Source: Prevotella sp. Rep29
GTDB lineage: Bacteria; Bacteroidota; Bacteroidia; Bacteroidales; Bacteroidaceae
DNA: 64,000 nt
Assembly (NCBI RefSeq): GCF_019551475.1
Contig: NZ_CP047159.1
Location: 1,364,001 to 1,428,000 of the forward strand
Reading direction: 5' to 3'
Shown: positions 54,839 through 63,565 of the stretch, piece after piece
How the letters are laid out: every line of letters begins with the position of its first letter
Numbering within the stretch: the stretch's first letter is position 1
The notes under the pieces: model-generated
The model's input: the letters and a program-made list of their open reading frames with translations, nothing else
What the model was told of the DNA's origin: nothing
Databases searched by the model: none
Position numbers and translations under genes: made by a program

Positions 54839-57016
54839 ATGAGAAAAACAATGATGATGGCTGTCTTGCTGACTATGCTCTGCAGCAGTCCGATTAAAGC
54901 ACAGAATGAAGTGAACATAGGAAAAAGTAACATCAAACTGAGCAGCAAGATGCTGACACCCGAGGCGCTTTGGGCTATGGGACGTATCAGCGGCTATGCA
55001 GCATCGCCCGATGGTAAGCAGATTGTGTACCAGGTTGGGTATTACAGTGTGAAAGAAAACAAGAGCCACCACGTTCTTTACATCATGGATGCTGATGGAA
55101 AGAATAATCGCAAACTGACAACAGGTGCGAAAAATGAGACCGACGCGGCTTGGATTGAGAACGGCAAGCGCATCGCATTCATCACTGGTGGACAGCTCTG
55201 GAGCATGAATCCCGACGGCACTGGTCGCAAGCAGCTCACCAAAGATGCTAAGGGCATTGAAGGTTTTAAGTTCTCGCCAAACGGCAAGAAGGTGATTCTT
55301 ATCAAGGAACTCCCCTACCATGGCACCATCAAGAAGAACCCGGACGACCTCCCAAAGGCTACCGGACGCTTGGTTACGGACATGAACTACCGCCACTGGG
55401 ACCACTATGTAGAGTCTATTCTGCACCCGTTCGTGGCTGATGTGGCTGCCGACGGAAGCATCGACGAGGGCATTGACATCATCGAGGGCGAACCATACGA
55501 GTGTCCGATGGCACCATTCGGAGGCATCGAACAGCTCGACTGGAGCATCGATTCGGAAAACATCGCCTACACTTGTCGTAAGAAAGAGGGCGTGAAATAT
55601 GCCATCTCGACCGACTCTGACATATTTTTATATAATGTGGCAAGCAAGACAACGACGAACCTCTGCAAACCTGCCAACTATAAAGACTTTGAGTTCGACG
55701 CTACGAAATCGCTGAAAAATCAGCCGGTCAATGCGCCGGAGAACTTGAAGAACAATCCCGGCTACGACCAGAATCCGAAATTCTCTCCCGACGGCAAGTA
55801 CGTTGCTTGGCTCTCAATGGCACGCGACGGCTATGAAGCTGACCGCCAGCGCCTCTGCGTGTACGACCTCAAGACAGGCGAAAAGCGCTATCTGACCGAG
55901 AGTTTCGACTCGAATGTCGATGAGTTCTGCTGGTCTGACACGAAGGATGCACTCATCTATTTCATCGGTGTATGGCACGGATGTGTGAACATATACGGCG
56001 TCAACTGGAAGGGTGAAGTGAAGAAACTGACCGATTTCCAAGCCGATTTCGGTTCGTTGCAGATGCTAAACAACGGCAAACAGATACTCGCCGAGCGCCA
56101 CGACCACATGAATCCTGCCGATCTGTATGTGGTTACGCCTAACTTCAAGTCACCGCAAAAGACCACATGCCAGCAAATTACATGTGAGAACAAGCACATC
56201 TTCGACCAGCTGGAGAGAGGCACCGTTCAGCCGCGATGGACCAAGACGAGCACGGGCGAAGACCTGCACTACTGGGTTATCCTGCCGCCGAACTTCGACG
56301 AGACGAAGAAATATCCTACGCTGCTCTTCTGTGAAGGTGGTCCGCAAAGCCCTGTCAGCCAGTTCTGGAGCTATCGTTGGAACTTCATGATTATGGCTGC
56401 TCACGGCTACGTAGTCATTGCACCCAACCGCCACGGTCTGCCCGGCTTCGGCAGCAAGTGGTGCGAGCAAATCAGCGGCGACTGGACGGGTCAGTGCATG
56501 CGCGACTATCTTGCAGCCATCGACGATGCGGCAGCCAACCTGCCCTACGTTGACAAAGACCGCATGGGTGCCGTAGGTGCTTCGTTCGGAGGATTCTCGG
56601 TTTATTATCTTGCCGGTCACCACGACAAACGATTCAAAGCATTCATCTCTCACGACGGTGCTTTCAACCTCGAGTCGATGTACACCGACACCGAAGAGGT
56701 ATGGTTCTCTAACTGGGAATATGACGATGCGTACTGGAACAAGGACCTTACGCCGAACGCCAAGCGCACATACGAGAACTCGCCCCACCGCTTTGTCGAT
56801 AAGTGGGACACACCGATACTCTGCATCCACGGCGAAATGGACTATCGCATCAACGCCAACCAGGGAATGGGAGCATTCAATGCGGCTCGTCTGCGCGGCA
56901 TTCCTGCCGAACTGCTCATCTTCCCCGACGAGAACCACTGGGTGCTCAAACCGCAGAACGGCGTCCTCTGGCAGCGCACATTCTTCAACTGGCTCGACCG
57001 CTGGCTGAAGAAATAA
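54839..57016 (+). CDS. DPP5-like S9C prolyl-oligopeptidase-family peptidase
   Basis: A 725-aa exported serine peptidase. Signal peptide to about residue 22 (MMMAVLLTMLCSSPIKAQ). N-terminal WD40-like propeller with TolB-type motifs (SPDGKQIVYQ, FSPNGKKVILI, FSPDGKYVAWL). Catalytic triad Ser582 (GASFGGF), Asp668 (GEMDYRI) and His700 (DENHWVL). It resembles dipeptidyl-peptidase 5, which releases dipeptides with hydrophobic P1, and complements the DPP IV at 35.5 kb. Start ATG 54839; the frame stays open upstream through yidC by chance. Confidence 0.93.
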   Translation: MRKTMMMAVLLTMLCSSPIKAQNEVNIGKSNIKLSSKMLTPEALWAMGRISGYAASPDGKQIVYQVGYYSVKENKSHHVLYIMDADGKNNRKLTTGAKNETDAAWIENGKRIAFITGGQLWSMNPDGTGRKQLTKDAKGIEGFKFSPNGKKVILIKELPYHGTIKKNPDDLPKATGRLVTDMNYRHWDHYVESILHPFVADVAADGSIDEGIDIIEGEPYECPMAPFGGIEQLDWSIDSENIAYTCRKKEGVKYAISTDSDIFLYNVASKTTTNLCKPANYKDFEFDATKSLKNQPVNAPENLKNNPGYDQNPKFSPDGKYVAWLSMARDGYEADRQRLCVYDLKTGEKRYLTESFDSNVDEFCWSDTKDALIYFIGVWHGCVNIYGVNWKGEVKKLTDFQADFGSLQMLNNGKQILAERHDHMNPADLYVVTPNFKSPQKTTCQQITCENKHIFDQLERGTVQPRWTKTSTGEDLHYWVILPPNFDETKKYPTLLFCEGGPQSPVSQFWSYRWNFMIMAAHGYVVIAPNRHGLPGFGSKWCEQISGDWTGQCMRDYLAAIDDAAANLPYVDKDRMGAVGASFGGFSVYYLAGHHDKRFKAFISHDGAFNLESMYTDTEEVWFSNWEYDDAYWNKDLTPNAKRTYENSPHRFVDKWDTPILCIHGEMDYRINANQGMGAFNAARLRGIPAELLIFPDENHWVLKPQNGVLWQRTFFNWLDRWLKK

Positions 57017-57031
57017 GGTATAGCACAGACT

Positions 57032-57073
57032 ACAAAAACGGCTTTCAGCAGATTTCGCTGAAAGCCGTTTTTG
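57032..57073 (+). terminator. Terminator after the DPP5-like gene
   Basis: ACAAAAACGGCTTTCAGC / GCTGAAAGCCGTTTTTGT stem, T-runs on both strands. Confidence 0.9.
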
Positions 57074-57104
57074 TATTTCGTTCTTATAAAACAAATTAGA
57101 TTGA

Positions 57105-57569
57105 TTATTTTGGATAATAGTTTACGTATCCCCTACCGACGACACCTTTAGTTAATTTAAACTTATATATCTTTCCTTCATTAGACAACATTAATGTATT
57201 TCCATTGATTGTGTATTGATATTCACTACCTTCAAATACAAACTCTATTGTTCCAGAATTTTCGCTGGCGGTAAATATTGTTATTTTACCTTCTTTATAC
57301 GCATACCATTTCCCATCAGACATTTTGCAATATTGTTTACAAAGGAAAATTTGCTTATCTGTCTTTATAAACTCCCAAACAACACCTTCACACTCTTTTA
57401 GCAGTGGATAGTTATAATCTTCCTTGTTGGTCATTTCCCACTGATTAAAAAGGAATATTTTTTCATCATTATCCTCACTACAAGAGACAAATAGCATGAT
57501 ATCTGCTATTAGCATAACTACTACCATTAACATTAAATAGAAGTTCTTTGCGTTAACTGCTTTGCTCAT
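57105..57569 (-). CDS. Hypothetical lipoprotein, lipocalin-like
   Basis: A 154-aa protein with a lipoprotein leader (VVVMLIADIMLFVSCSE, lipobox FVSC). The body is beta-rich (QWEMTNKED, GTIEFVFEGSEYQYTINGNTLMLSNEGKIYKFKL), as in lipocalin-like domains of Bacteroidetes, but I cannot name a family. It is markedly AT-richer than the flanking peptidase gene, which suggests acquisition. ATG 57569 or 57590 both fit. Confidence 0.65.
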   Translation of the reverse strand: MSKAVNAKNFYLMLMVVVMLIADIMLFVSCSEDNDEKIFLFNQWEMTNKEDYNYPLLKECEGVVWEFIKTDKQIFLCKQYCKMSDGKWYAYKEGKITIFTASENSGTIEFVFEGSEYQYTINGNTLMLSNEGKIYKFKLTKGVVGRGYVNYYPK

Positions 57570-57660
57570 TTGTTGTAATTTTAAAAACATTATTATTATG
57601 AATTAAAAGATTAAAACGTCAACAATATCATTGTTATGTTTATTCACAATATACACATTG

Positions 57661-57690
57661 CAAAGATAATAAATTCTTTATAAAAACAAA
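57661..57690 (-). promoter_or_regulatory. Promoter of the lipocalin-like lipoprotein
   Basis: Minus strand: TTTG, 18 bases, TATCTTTG. Its -33 side lies inside the left end of repeat segment (a). Confidence 0.55.
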
Positions 57691-57794
57691 TAAGGATAAC
57701 GCTTTTTTATTTCTATCTTGCGTAAAATATATCGTAAAAGAATCATTTAACGCAATATCATTAACTTAAAAATAGTCTTAAAATGACACAAACA
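57678..57794 (+). repeat. MFS promoter/start segment, copy (a), decayed
   Basis: 117 bp closely matching 61757-61873, the promoter and first codons of the MFS gene: shared CGTAAAAGAATCATTTAACG, TATCATTAACTTAAAAATA and the start AAAATGACACAAACA. Here the -7 box TATCTTTG has been replaced (CGTAAAATAT), and the open frame MTQT stops at the next codon. The remaining DNA up to 57913 shows nothing recognisable. Confidence 0.85.
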
Positions 57795-57913
57795 TGAAAC
57801 AAAACATTTTTTCTAAGGTACGGTGATTGCACACCAAATTCTTGAGATAACAAGACATTGATGAAGTTGATTATAAATCAACATATCATAAACAAAAAAT
57901 CAAAACATCATCT

Positions 57914-58471
57914 TTACATAGAACATAATCCTAAGAAATATTGATGTACACGCAAGTCCTGATTTAGCTCGGGATGAAAAGCCGTAACGAGTTGTTTTCC
58001 TTGTCGTGCGGCAACAATATGTCCGTCAACCTCGGCAAGCACCTCTACTTTTTTTGACAGCAACCGATTGATGTACGGAGCACGAATGAAGGTCATTGGA
58101 ACATTCTTCCCCACACCTTCCATCTCATGCTCCACGTAAAAGCTTCCCAATTGTCTACCATAAGCATTACGACGAACATCAACATCCATCGTATTCAAGC
58201 ATTTATCCGACAAAAGAATCAATCCTGCACAAGTGCCAAACACGGGTAATCCATCTTGAATGGCATGCTGGATAGGCGTAAACAATTGTAATTCGTGCAA
58301 CAACTTGGTTTGTACGGTAGATTCTCCCCCAGGGATGATGAGACCGTCTTTATGTCTATCCCAATCAGATAAGCTTCTCACTTCGAAAGATTCTACTCCC
58401 AAGCGATTCAGTGTTTGTGCATGCTCCGCAAAAGCACCTTGTAAAGCCAATATTGCAATTGTCTTTCCCAT
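57914..58471 (-). CDS. pdxT: Pyridoxal 5'-phosphate synthase glutaminase subunit
   Basis: A 185-aa glutaminase that feeds ammonia to PdxS. Motifs: ALQGAFAEH (9-17), PGGES (47-51), catalytic Cys81 in [10 protein letters not shown], and His166/Glu168 in AFHPEL. ATG 58471 ([12 protein letters not shown]) is the family start. Upstream the frame stays open for 50 codons because it continues into a duplicate of the pdxS 3' end, reading [18 protein letters not shown]; this is discussed as a finding and is not taken as part of PdxT. Confidence 0.95.
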   Translation of the reverse strand: MGKTIAILALQGAFAEHAQTLNRLGVESFEVRSLSDWDRHKDGLIIPGGESTVQTKLLHELQLFTPIQHAIQDGLPVFGTCAGLILLSDKCLNTMDVDVRRNAYGRQLGSFYVEHEMEGVGKNVPMTFIRAPYINRLLSKKVEVLAEVDGHIVAARQGKQLVTAFHPELNQDLRVHQYFLGLCSM

Positions 58472-58492
58472 ACAATAATGTTGTGTTGAACA

Positions 58493-58562
58493 CCTCTCTG
58501 CCATCAATAATTCTATTTCCTGTTCGTTGATTCCAACCATTGCCTCGCCCAAGTCCTCGCTC
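58493..58562 (-). repeat. 70-bp duplicate of the pdxS 3' end
   Basis: Matches 58627-58696 (inside pdxS) at 66 of 70 bases. All four differences fall at third codon positions and are synonymous in the pdxS frame (GAT/GAC, GAA/GAG, GAG/GAA, TTG/TTA). The frame runs on into pdxT without a stop. Confidence 0.92.
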
Positions 58563-58576
58563 GAGGAAGCACAAAG

Positions 58577-58616
58577 CCTCCCCCATTTTTGGGGGGGGAG
58601 ATTGGAGGGGGCTCCC
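58577..58616. repeat. G/C-rich palindromic intergenic repeat, copy 2
   Basis: CCTCCCCC-ATTTTT-GGGGGGGG followed by GAGATTGGAGGGGGCTCCC. It lies between the two pdxS-end copies and is related to 13230-13274. Confidence 0.6.
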
Positions 58617-58617
58617 G

Positions 58618-59493
58618 TCACTTACCCCTCTCTGCCATCAACAATTCTATCTCCTGTTCGTTGATTCCAACCATTGCTTCGCCCAAATCCTCGCTCAAAT
58701 CAGCCAATACTTTCGCATCGTTGTAATTGGCAACTGCTTTAACAATGGCAGCAGCACGTTTTTCTGGATTGCCACTCTTAAAGATACCACTTCCAACGAA
58801 TACGCCTTCTGCGCCTAATTGCATCATTAAAGCAGCATCAGCAGGTGTAGCTACACCACCAGCCGCAAAGTTTACCACGGGCAATTTACCATTCTCATGT
58901 ACGAACTTCACCAATTCGTAGGGAGCTTGCAATTGTTTGGCGGCTTCAAACAACTCGTCTTCCGACATAGATACCAATCGACGTATCTCGCTTTGCATCT
59001 GTCGCATGTGACTAACTGCTTGTATAACATCGCCCGTACCTGGTTCACCTTTCGTTCGTATCATCGTAGCACCTTCGGCAATTCGTCTTAATGCCTCGCC
59101 TAAATTCTTCGCTCCACAAACAAAAGGCACGTCAAATTTCGTTTTGTCTATATGATAAATATTGTCAGCAGGACTTAAAACCTCACTTTCGTCAATATAA
59201 TCTATCTCTATGGCTTGCAATATCTGAGCTTCGGTAATATGTCCTATGCGACATTTTGCCATAACAGGAATGGAAACGGCTGCTTGTATTCCTTTAATCA
59301 TTTTCGGATCACTCATACGAGAAACGCCACCAGCCGCACGAATATCGGCAGGTATTCGTTCTAAAGCCATAACTGCGCACGCTCCTGCTTGTTCGGCAAT
59401 ACGAGCCTGTTCAGGGGTCGTTACGTCCATAATCACTCCGCCCTTTAGCATCTGTGCTAAATTGCGATTCAATGTTTGTCTGTCTTGTTTCAT
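58618..59493 (-). CDS. pdxS: Pyridoxal 5'-phosphate synthase subunit PdxS
   Basis: A 291-aa barrel enzyme that makes PLP from ribose 5-phosphate, glyceraldehyde 3-phosphate and ammonia. Catalytic Asp23 ([10 protein letters not shown]), Lys80 (VMAKCRIGH) and Lys148 ([10 protein letters not shown]) are present, as is the phosphate loop [17 protein letters not shown]. It overlaps the upstream kinase-like/AraC gene by four bases (ATGA), showing translational coupling. The last codons AERGK-stop end right at the G-rich repeat. Confidence 0.97.
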   Translation of the reverse strand: MKQDRQTLNRNLAQMLKGGVIMDVTTPEQARIAEQAGACAVMALERIPADIRAAGGVSRMSDPKMIKGIQAAVSIPVMAKCRIGHITEAQILQAIEIDYIDESEVLSPADNIYHIDKTKFDVPFVCGAKNLGEALRRIAEGATMIRTKGEPGTGDVIQAVSHMRQMQSEIRRLVSMSEDELFEAAKQLQAPYELVKFVHENGKLPVVNFAAGGVATPADAALMMQLGAEGVFVGSGIFKSGNPEKRAAAIVKAVANYNDAKVLADLSEDLGEAMVGINEQEIELLMAERGK

Positions 59494-60374
59494 AATTTCC
59501 TAAATTTTGTAGGACTAATATTCTTCATCTTCTTGAAGAACTTGGTAAAATGTGCTTGTGAAGAGAAGCCACAATGATAGGCGATTTCTTGTACGGTCTT
59601 ATCCGTAGTAAGTAGTTGCAACTCTATTTCCTGCATCAATCGCTCGTCAATAATCGTCTTGGGAGCTTTTCCGCAAATACGTTTGGTTACTTGTGCCAGA
59701 TACCTCGAACTTACATTCAGGCAATCGGCATAGAAATGTACATCGCTATTGGTTAACATATGAGTTTCGAGCGCATCTATAAATTCATTATACAATTCGC
59801 TACTCCGTCCCTGCAAGCCTCCCATTCTCACGACCTGCGCATTCACGTATGCTTTGGCAAGTTGTTGAGCGCGTTCTTCAGTCTCTCCTTTGCTCAGATA
59901 CACCGCCACGGCACTCGAATAATGATTGGCAAGCCCATGTCTGGAAGCTGCATCAAATTGAATAACAAGTGTGCAAAGAGGTAACAATCGTTCAGAAATA
60001 GCCTTTGCCACTTCTTCTGGAACAAGTGCGTCTCCGCAACTCGAAAGGAACACCGAATCATAAATCACGTGCTTAGGCTTATACTTACGAATGGCATTGA
60101 CAATAACATCCAACACGTCAACTCGCCGAATCATTCCAATCTTGATAACTTCAGGCTCCACGTCATTCATCACAGCCTCTATTTGTCCTTCTACAATCTT
60201 TGCTGGCAGGTCATGAAACTCCTGAATACCGAGAGTGGTTTGCACCGTAACTGAAGTAATTGCAGAAACCGCATATCCACCTAAAGCAGAAATCGTCTTG
60301 ATGTCTGCTTGCACTCCAGAGCCACTCGTTGAGTCACTTCCAGTAACAGTCAATATGGGTTTCGTTTCATTCAT
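59490..60374 (-). CDS. Kinase-derived domain fused to AraC-type DNA-binding domain (candidate B6 regulator)
   Basis: A 294-aa fusion. Residues 1-180 derive from the PLP/HMP-kinase (PdxK/ThiD) fold: [28 protein letters not shown] from residue 12, IKIGMIR (78-83), [13 protein letters not shown] (105-117) and a final helix [22 protein letters not shown]. Compared with stand-alone kinases about 70 residues are missing after LLPLCTLV (131-137), including the KGGH region, and the GTGC catalytic motif is replaced by HGLANHY (146-152). Residues 215-294 form an AraC family domain with two helix-turn-helix motifs ([33 protein letters not shown]). It overlaps pdxS by ATGA. Inference: a ligand-sensing regulator of the pdx genes rather than a working kinase. 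Confidence 0.85.
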   Translation of the reverse strand: MNETKPILTVTGSDSTSGSGVQADIKTISALGGYAVSAITSVTVQTTLGIQEFHDLPAKIVEGQIEAVMNDVEPEVIKIGMIRRVDVLDVIVNAIRKYKPKHVIYDSVFLSSCGDALVPEEVAKAISERLLPLCTLVIQFDAASRHGLANHYSSAVAVYLSKGETEERAQQLAKAYVNAQVVRMGGLQGRSSELYNEFIDALETHMLTNSDVHFYADCLNVSSRYLAQVTKRICGKAPKTIIDERLMQEIELQLLTTDKTVQEIAYHCGFSSQAHFTKFFKKMKNISPTKFRKL

Positions 60375-60553
60375 GGTGCAAAGGAAATACTTTTTTACGA
60401 AACTACAAAAGCAAGTTCTTTTTATGACAAGGAAAACTTCAATTTATGCAAATATATGACAATTTTTTTGATGTTTTTCATGTTGTGATATTTCTTGAGA
60501 ATGATAAGGTGTATTTTCCACATATTTTATAATAAACAAGCAAAGTCCTTATC

Positions 60554-60612
60554 TAAAAAAACGAATAAGGATAGCGTTTTTTATTTCTGTTTTGTATCTT
60601 TGCATCGTAAAA
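60554..60612 (+). promoter_or_regulatory. Promoter segment, copy (b), of the phosphodiesterase-fold lipoprotein
   Basis: Shares CGAATAAGGATAGCG, TTTTTTATTTCTGTTTTG and TATCTTTGCATCGTAAAA with segments (a) and (c). The -7 box TATCTTTG is at 60595-60602, 27 bases before ATG 60630. Confidence 0.8.
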
Positions 60613-60629
60613 TAACAATTATAACCAAT

Positions 60630-61667
60630 ATGATGAACCAGAAAAATACTTTAAGCATACTTTCCACCATCATGGTAGCATTGGTATGCGCGTGCATGGT
60701 TTCCTGTGATGACGAGAGCGATCCAGAGCCTAAAGTGCAGGAAGAACAATTTAGCGTGTGTACGCTGAACGTGGACGGGCTGGTGGGTCTGGATAATCCT
60801 GGTCCGGAGTACACACCAGTCATCGGGCAGTGGTTGACTCAAGGCGGTTTCGATTTCATCGGCGTGCAAGAAGACTTTGACTATGATCAAGAGCTATCTG
60901 GTTCCTTTGCCGAAGGCTACGACTTTGACTGTTGGGGAGGAGGTATGATGAACGGGGTTAAGTTGATCTATGAACCGAACGAAGAGAATCCCGAAAAAAT
61001 CCGTTTCAATACTGATGGTCTCAAGGGATTCTGGAAAAAAGGTCTAAAGGTTGAACGTACAGACAGCGTGCGTTGGAACCGTAACTGTGGCTATTTTGCC
61101 CATGCTTGGGACGAGAACGTAGTAAAGGGATTCCGCCGCTATGAGGTGACAACTCCCCTTGGACATCAACTTGTCATTTACAACATGCACATGGATGCAG
61201 GTGATACAGAGGAGGAACTTGCAGGAACCGACGAGGAAGACCGCTTAGTACGCATGAGCCAGTGGCGCCAACTACGCGACTATATCATGGCACATCTGGA
61301 TCATCGTCCTATTATCATCATGGGCGACTTGAACACCTATTATGTACGTGACAGCGTGGAAAGTCAGGTTATTAACGTCATCAACCGCTCTGGTCGCGCC
61401 ACTATCACCGATGCGTGGATTCAGCAGGAAAAAGGCGGCAAATATCCCTCAATGGGCGATACCCGCATACAATACGATAGTCCCACCAGCGGCTGGACGG
61501 TCAACGGCGAAGCTCCCGACAAAGTATTCTTCATCAACCCCACCGCTTCTAATAGCAAACTGATACTGGAAAACGTGATATTCCATAACAAAACCTATTT
61601 CCGTGAAGATGGTGTGTCACCTCTTGGCGACCACTACCCACTCTCGGTTCACTTCCGCATTAAATAA
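60630..61667 (+). CDS. Endonuclease/exonuclease/phosphatase-family lipoprotein
   Basis: A 345-aa lipoprotein: leader with lipobox MVSC (Cys25, DDESDPEP after it) and an EEP (DNase I-like) fold: FSVCTLNVDGLVG, FIGVQEDF with metal-binding Glu, YNMHMDAG with catalytic His/Asp context, IIMGDLNTYY, and the final GDHYPLSVHF with catalytic Asp-His. Substrates of exported EEP proteins include phospholipids, nucleic acids and sugar phosphates, and are not assigned here. It has its own copy of the repeated promoter and lies between the divergent pdx operon and the MFS gene. Confidence 0.85.
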   Translation: MMNQKNTLSILSTIMVALVCACMVSCDDESDPEPKVQEEQFSVCTLNVDGLVGLDNPGPEYTPVIGQWLTQGGFDFIGVQEDFDYDQELSGSFAEGYDFDCWGGGMMNGVKLIYEPNEENPEKIRFNTDGLKGFWKKGLKVERTDSVRWNRNCGYFAHAWDENVVKGFRRYEVTTPLGHQLVIYNMHMDAGDTEEELAGTDEEDRLVRMSQWRQLRDYIMAHLDHRPIIIMGDLNTYYVRDSVESQVINVINRSGRATITDAWIQQEKGGKYPSMGDTRIQYDSPTSGWTVNGEAPDKVFFINPTASNSKLILENVIFHNKTYFREDGVSPLGDHYPLSVHFRIK

Positions 61668-61756
61668 CTGCGGATTTAATCCGTTAAAAACAAGATATAC
61701 TGAAATCGGTGGCTACATATTTTTTTGTTTGCAAGTATATTTTCATCGAAGATTTA

Positions 61757-61873
61757 TTTATAAAAAACAAATAAAATAACGCTTTTTTATTTCTATTTTG
61801 TATCTTTGCATCGTAAAAGAATCATTTAACGCAATATCATTAACTTAAAAATAACCTTAAAATGACACAAACA
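61757..61873 (+). repeat. MFS promoter/start segment, copy (c), intact
   Basis: The intact version of the 117-bp segment, with TATCTTTG at 61801-61808 and the start codon of the MFS gene at 61862. Copy (a) lies at 57678-57794; a shorter copy (b) at 60554. Confidence 0.88.
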
Positions 61874-63484
61874 ATTCAGAAAACCTTGCGCGACTCTGCC
61901 GGCATGCGGTGGACGGCGCTGCTGCTCCTGGCGCTCGCCATGTTCTGCAGCTACATTTTCATGGACATTCTCTCGCCCATCAAGGACCTGATGCAGGAGA
62001 CCCGCGGGTGGGACTCCGATGCTTTCGGTACGATGCAGGGCGCAGAGACGTTCCTCAACGTGTTCGTGTTTTTCCTCATCTTTGCCGGAATCATCCTCGA
62101 CAAGATGGGTGTGCGCTTCACAGCCATTCTTTCCGGCGTGGTGATGCTCATCGGTGCAGTGATTAAATGGTATGCAGTGAGTGATTCGTTTATCGGTAGC
62201 GGATTGGAGACATGGTTTACCAACAACCTGAACTACATTCCCGGCTTCGACGAGTTGGGCGTCAGTCCATTCTACGAGGGCATGCCCGCCTCCGCCAAAG
62301 TAGCCGCCATCGGTTTCATGATTTTCGGCTGTGGCGTCGAGATGGCTGGTATCACGGTGAGCCGTGGTATCGTGAAATGGTTCAAGGGGCGCGAGATGGC
62401 GTTGGCTATGGGCTCTGAAATGGCACTCGCACGCCTCGGTGTTGCTACGTGCATGATTTTCTCACCGTTCTTTGCCAAGCTCGGCGGTGAAGTCAGCGTT
62501 TCGCGCTCGGTTGCCTTTGGCGTAGTGCTGCTCTGCATTGCACTCATCATGTTTGTCGTTTACTTCTTCATGGACAAGAAGCTCGATGCACAGACGGGCG
62601 AGGCAGAAGAGAAAGACGACCCATTCAAAATCAGCGACCTCGGACAGATTCTCACCTCAAGTGGCTTCTGGCTCGTAGCACTGCTCTGCGTACTCTACTA
62701 TTCAGCCATTTTCCCGTTCCAGAAATATGCCGTGAACATGCTGCAGTGCAACCTCGACCTGACGGCTCCGGCTTCTGACTCGTTCTGGGCAAGCAACAGC
62801 GTGACCATCGTTCAGTACGTCATTATGCTCGTTGTGGCAGCAGCCGGATTCGCAAGCAACTTCCAGAAGAACAAAGGCATGAAATACTGTCTGCTGACAA
62901 TCTCTGTTGTCTCTCTCGTGGTTTACTGCTACATGGGCTACATGCGCCAGTCTGCTGAAGCCATCTTCGCCGTGTTCCCACTGCTGGCAGTGCTCATCAC
63001 GCCGATACTCGGAAGCTACGTTGACCACAAGGGAAAAGCTGCTTCGATGCTCGTACTCGGCTCGCTGCTGCTCATCGCTTGCCACCTGACATTCGCTTTC
63101 GTGCTTCCCGCATTCAAGGGAAATGGTGCCGGTGGAGTTGTCATTGCCTACCTGACGATTCTCATTCTCGGTGCATCTTTCTCGTTGGTTCCGGCATCAT
63201 TGTGGCCGAGCGTACCGAAACTTGTTGATGCCAAGGTGATTGGTTCTGCCTATGCGCTGATTTTCTGGATTCAGAACATCGGACTCTGGCTCTTCCCGCT
63301 GCTCATCGGAAAGGTGCTGACAGCGACCAATCCCGAGGGAACGCCTGCCGACCAGCTCAACTATACAGCACCGCTCATCATGTTGGCATGCTTGGGTATT
63401 GCTGCCCTGCTGTTAGGATTCATCCTCAAGATTGTTGACAAGAAGAAGCACCTCGGACTCGAGGAGCCCAACATCAAAGAATAA
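61862..63484 (+). CDS. Major facilitator superfamily transporter, paralogue 1
   Basis: A 540-aa inner-membrane transporter with about 12 membrane segments: first at 17-37 (WTALLLLALAMFCSYIF), the loop motif GIILDKMGVRF between segments 2 and 3 (MFS motif A position), VEMAGITVSRGIVKWFKGREMALAMG, and the last near 510-530. Between segments 3 and 4 a long loop (about 100-140) is inserted. The substrate is unknown. A related transporter follows after a terminator. Confidence 0.9.
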   Translation: MTQTIQKTLRDSAGMRWTALLLLALAMFCSYIFMDILSPIKDLMQETRGWDSDAFGTMQGAETFLNVFVFFLIFAGIILDKMGVRFTAILSGVVMLIGAVIKWYAVSDSFIGSGLETWFTNNLNYIPGFDELGVSPFYEGMPASAKVAAIGFMIFGCGVEMAGITVSRGIVKWFKGREMALAMGSEMALARLGVATCMIFSPFFAKLGGEVSVSRSVAFGVVLLCIALIMFVVYFFMDKKLDAQTGEAEEKDDPFKISDLGQILTSSGFWLVALLCVLYYSAIFPFQKYAVNMLQCNLDLTAPASDSFWASNSVTIVQYVIMLVVAAAGFASNFQKNKGMKYCLLTISVVSLVVYCYMGYMRQSAEAIFAVFPLLAVLITPILGSYVDHKGKAASMLVLGSLLLIACHLTFAFVLPAFKGNGAGGVVIAYLTILILGASFSLVPASLWPSVPKLVDAKVIGSAYALIFWIQNIGLWLFPLLIGKVLTATNPEGTPADQLNYTAPLIMLACLGIAALLLGFILKIVDKKKHLGLEEPNIKE

Positions 63485-63501
63485 GATTCAGAAAACAAAA
63501 C

Positions 63502-63543
63502 AGCCGCGGAGGGTTTGTAATGAACCGTCCGCGGCTTTCTTTA
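63502..63543 (+). terminator. Terminator between the two MFS genes
   Basis: AGCCGCGGA / TCCGCGGCT stem with a T-rich tail. Confidence 0.8.
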
Positions 63544-63565
63544 CATTATTATATATAACTGACGC

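Noticed and set aside
58472-58621. 50-residue N-terminal extension of PdxT
   Set aside because: It is a duplicate of the pdxS end plus translated G-rich repeat; PdxT family members start at [12 protein letters not shown]. The openness itself is kept as a finding.
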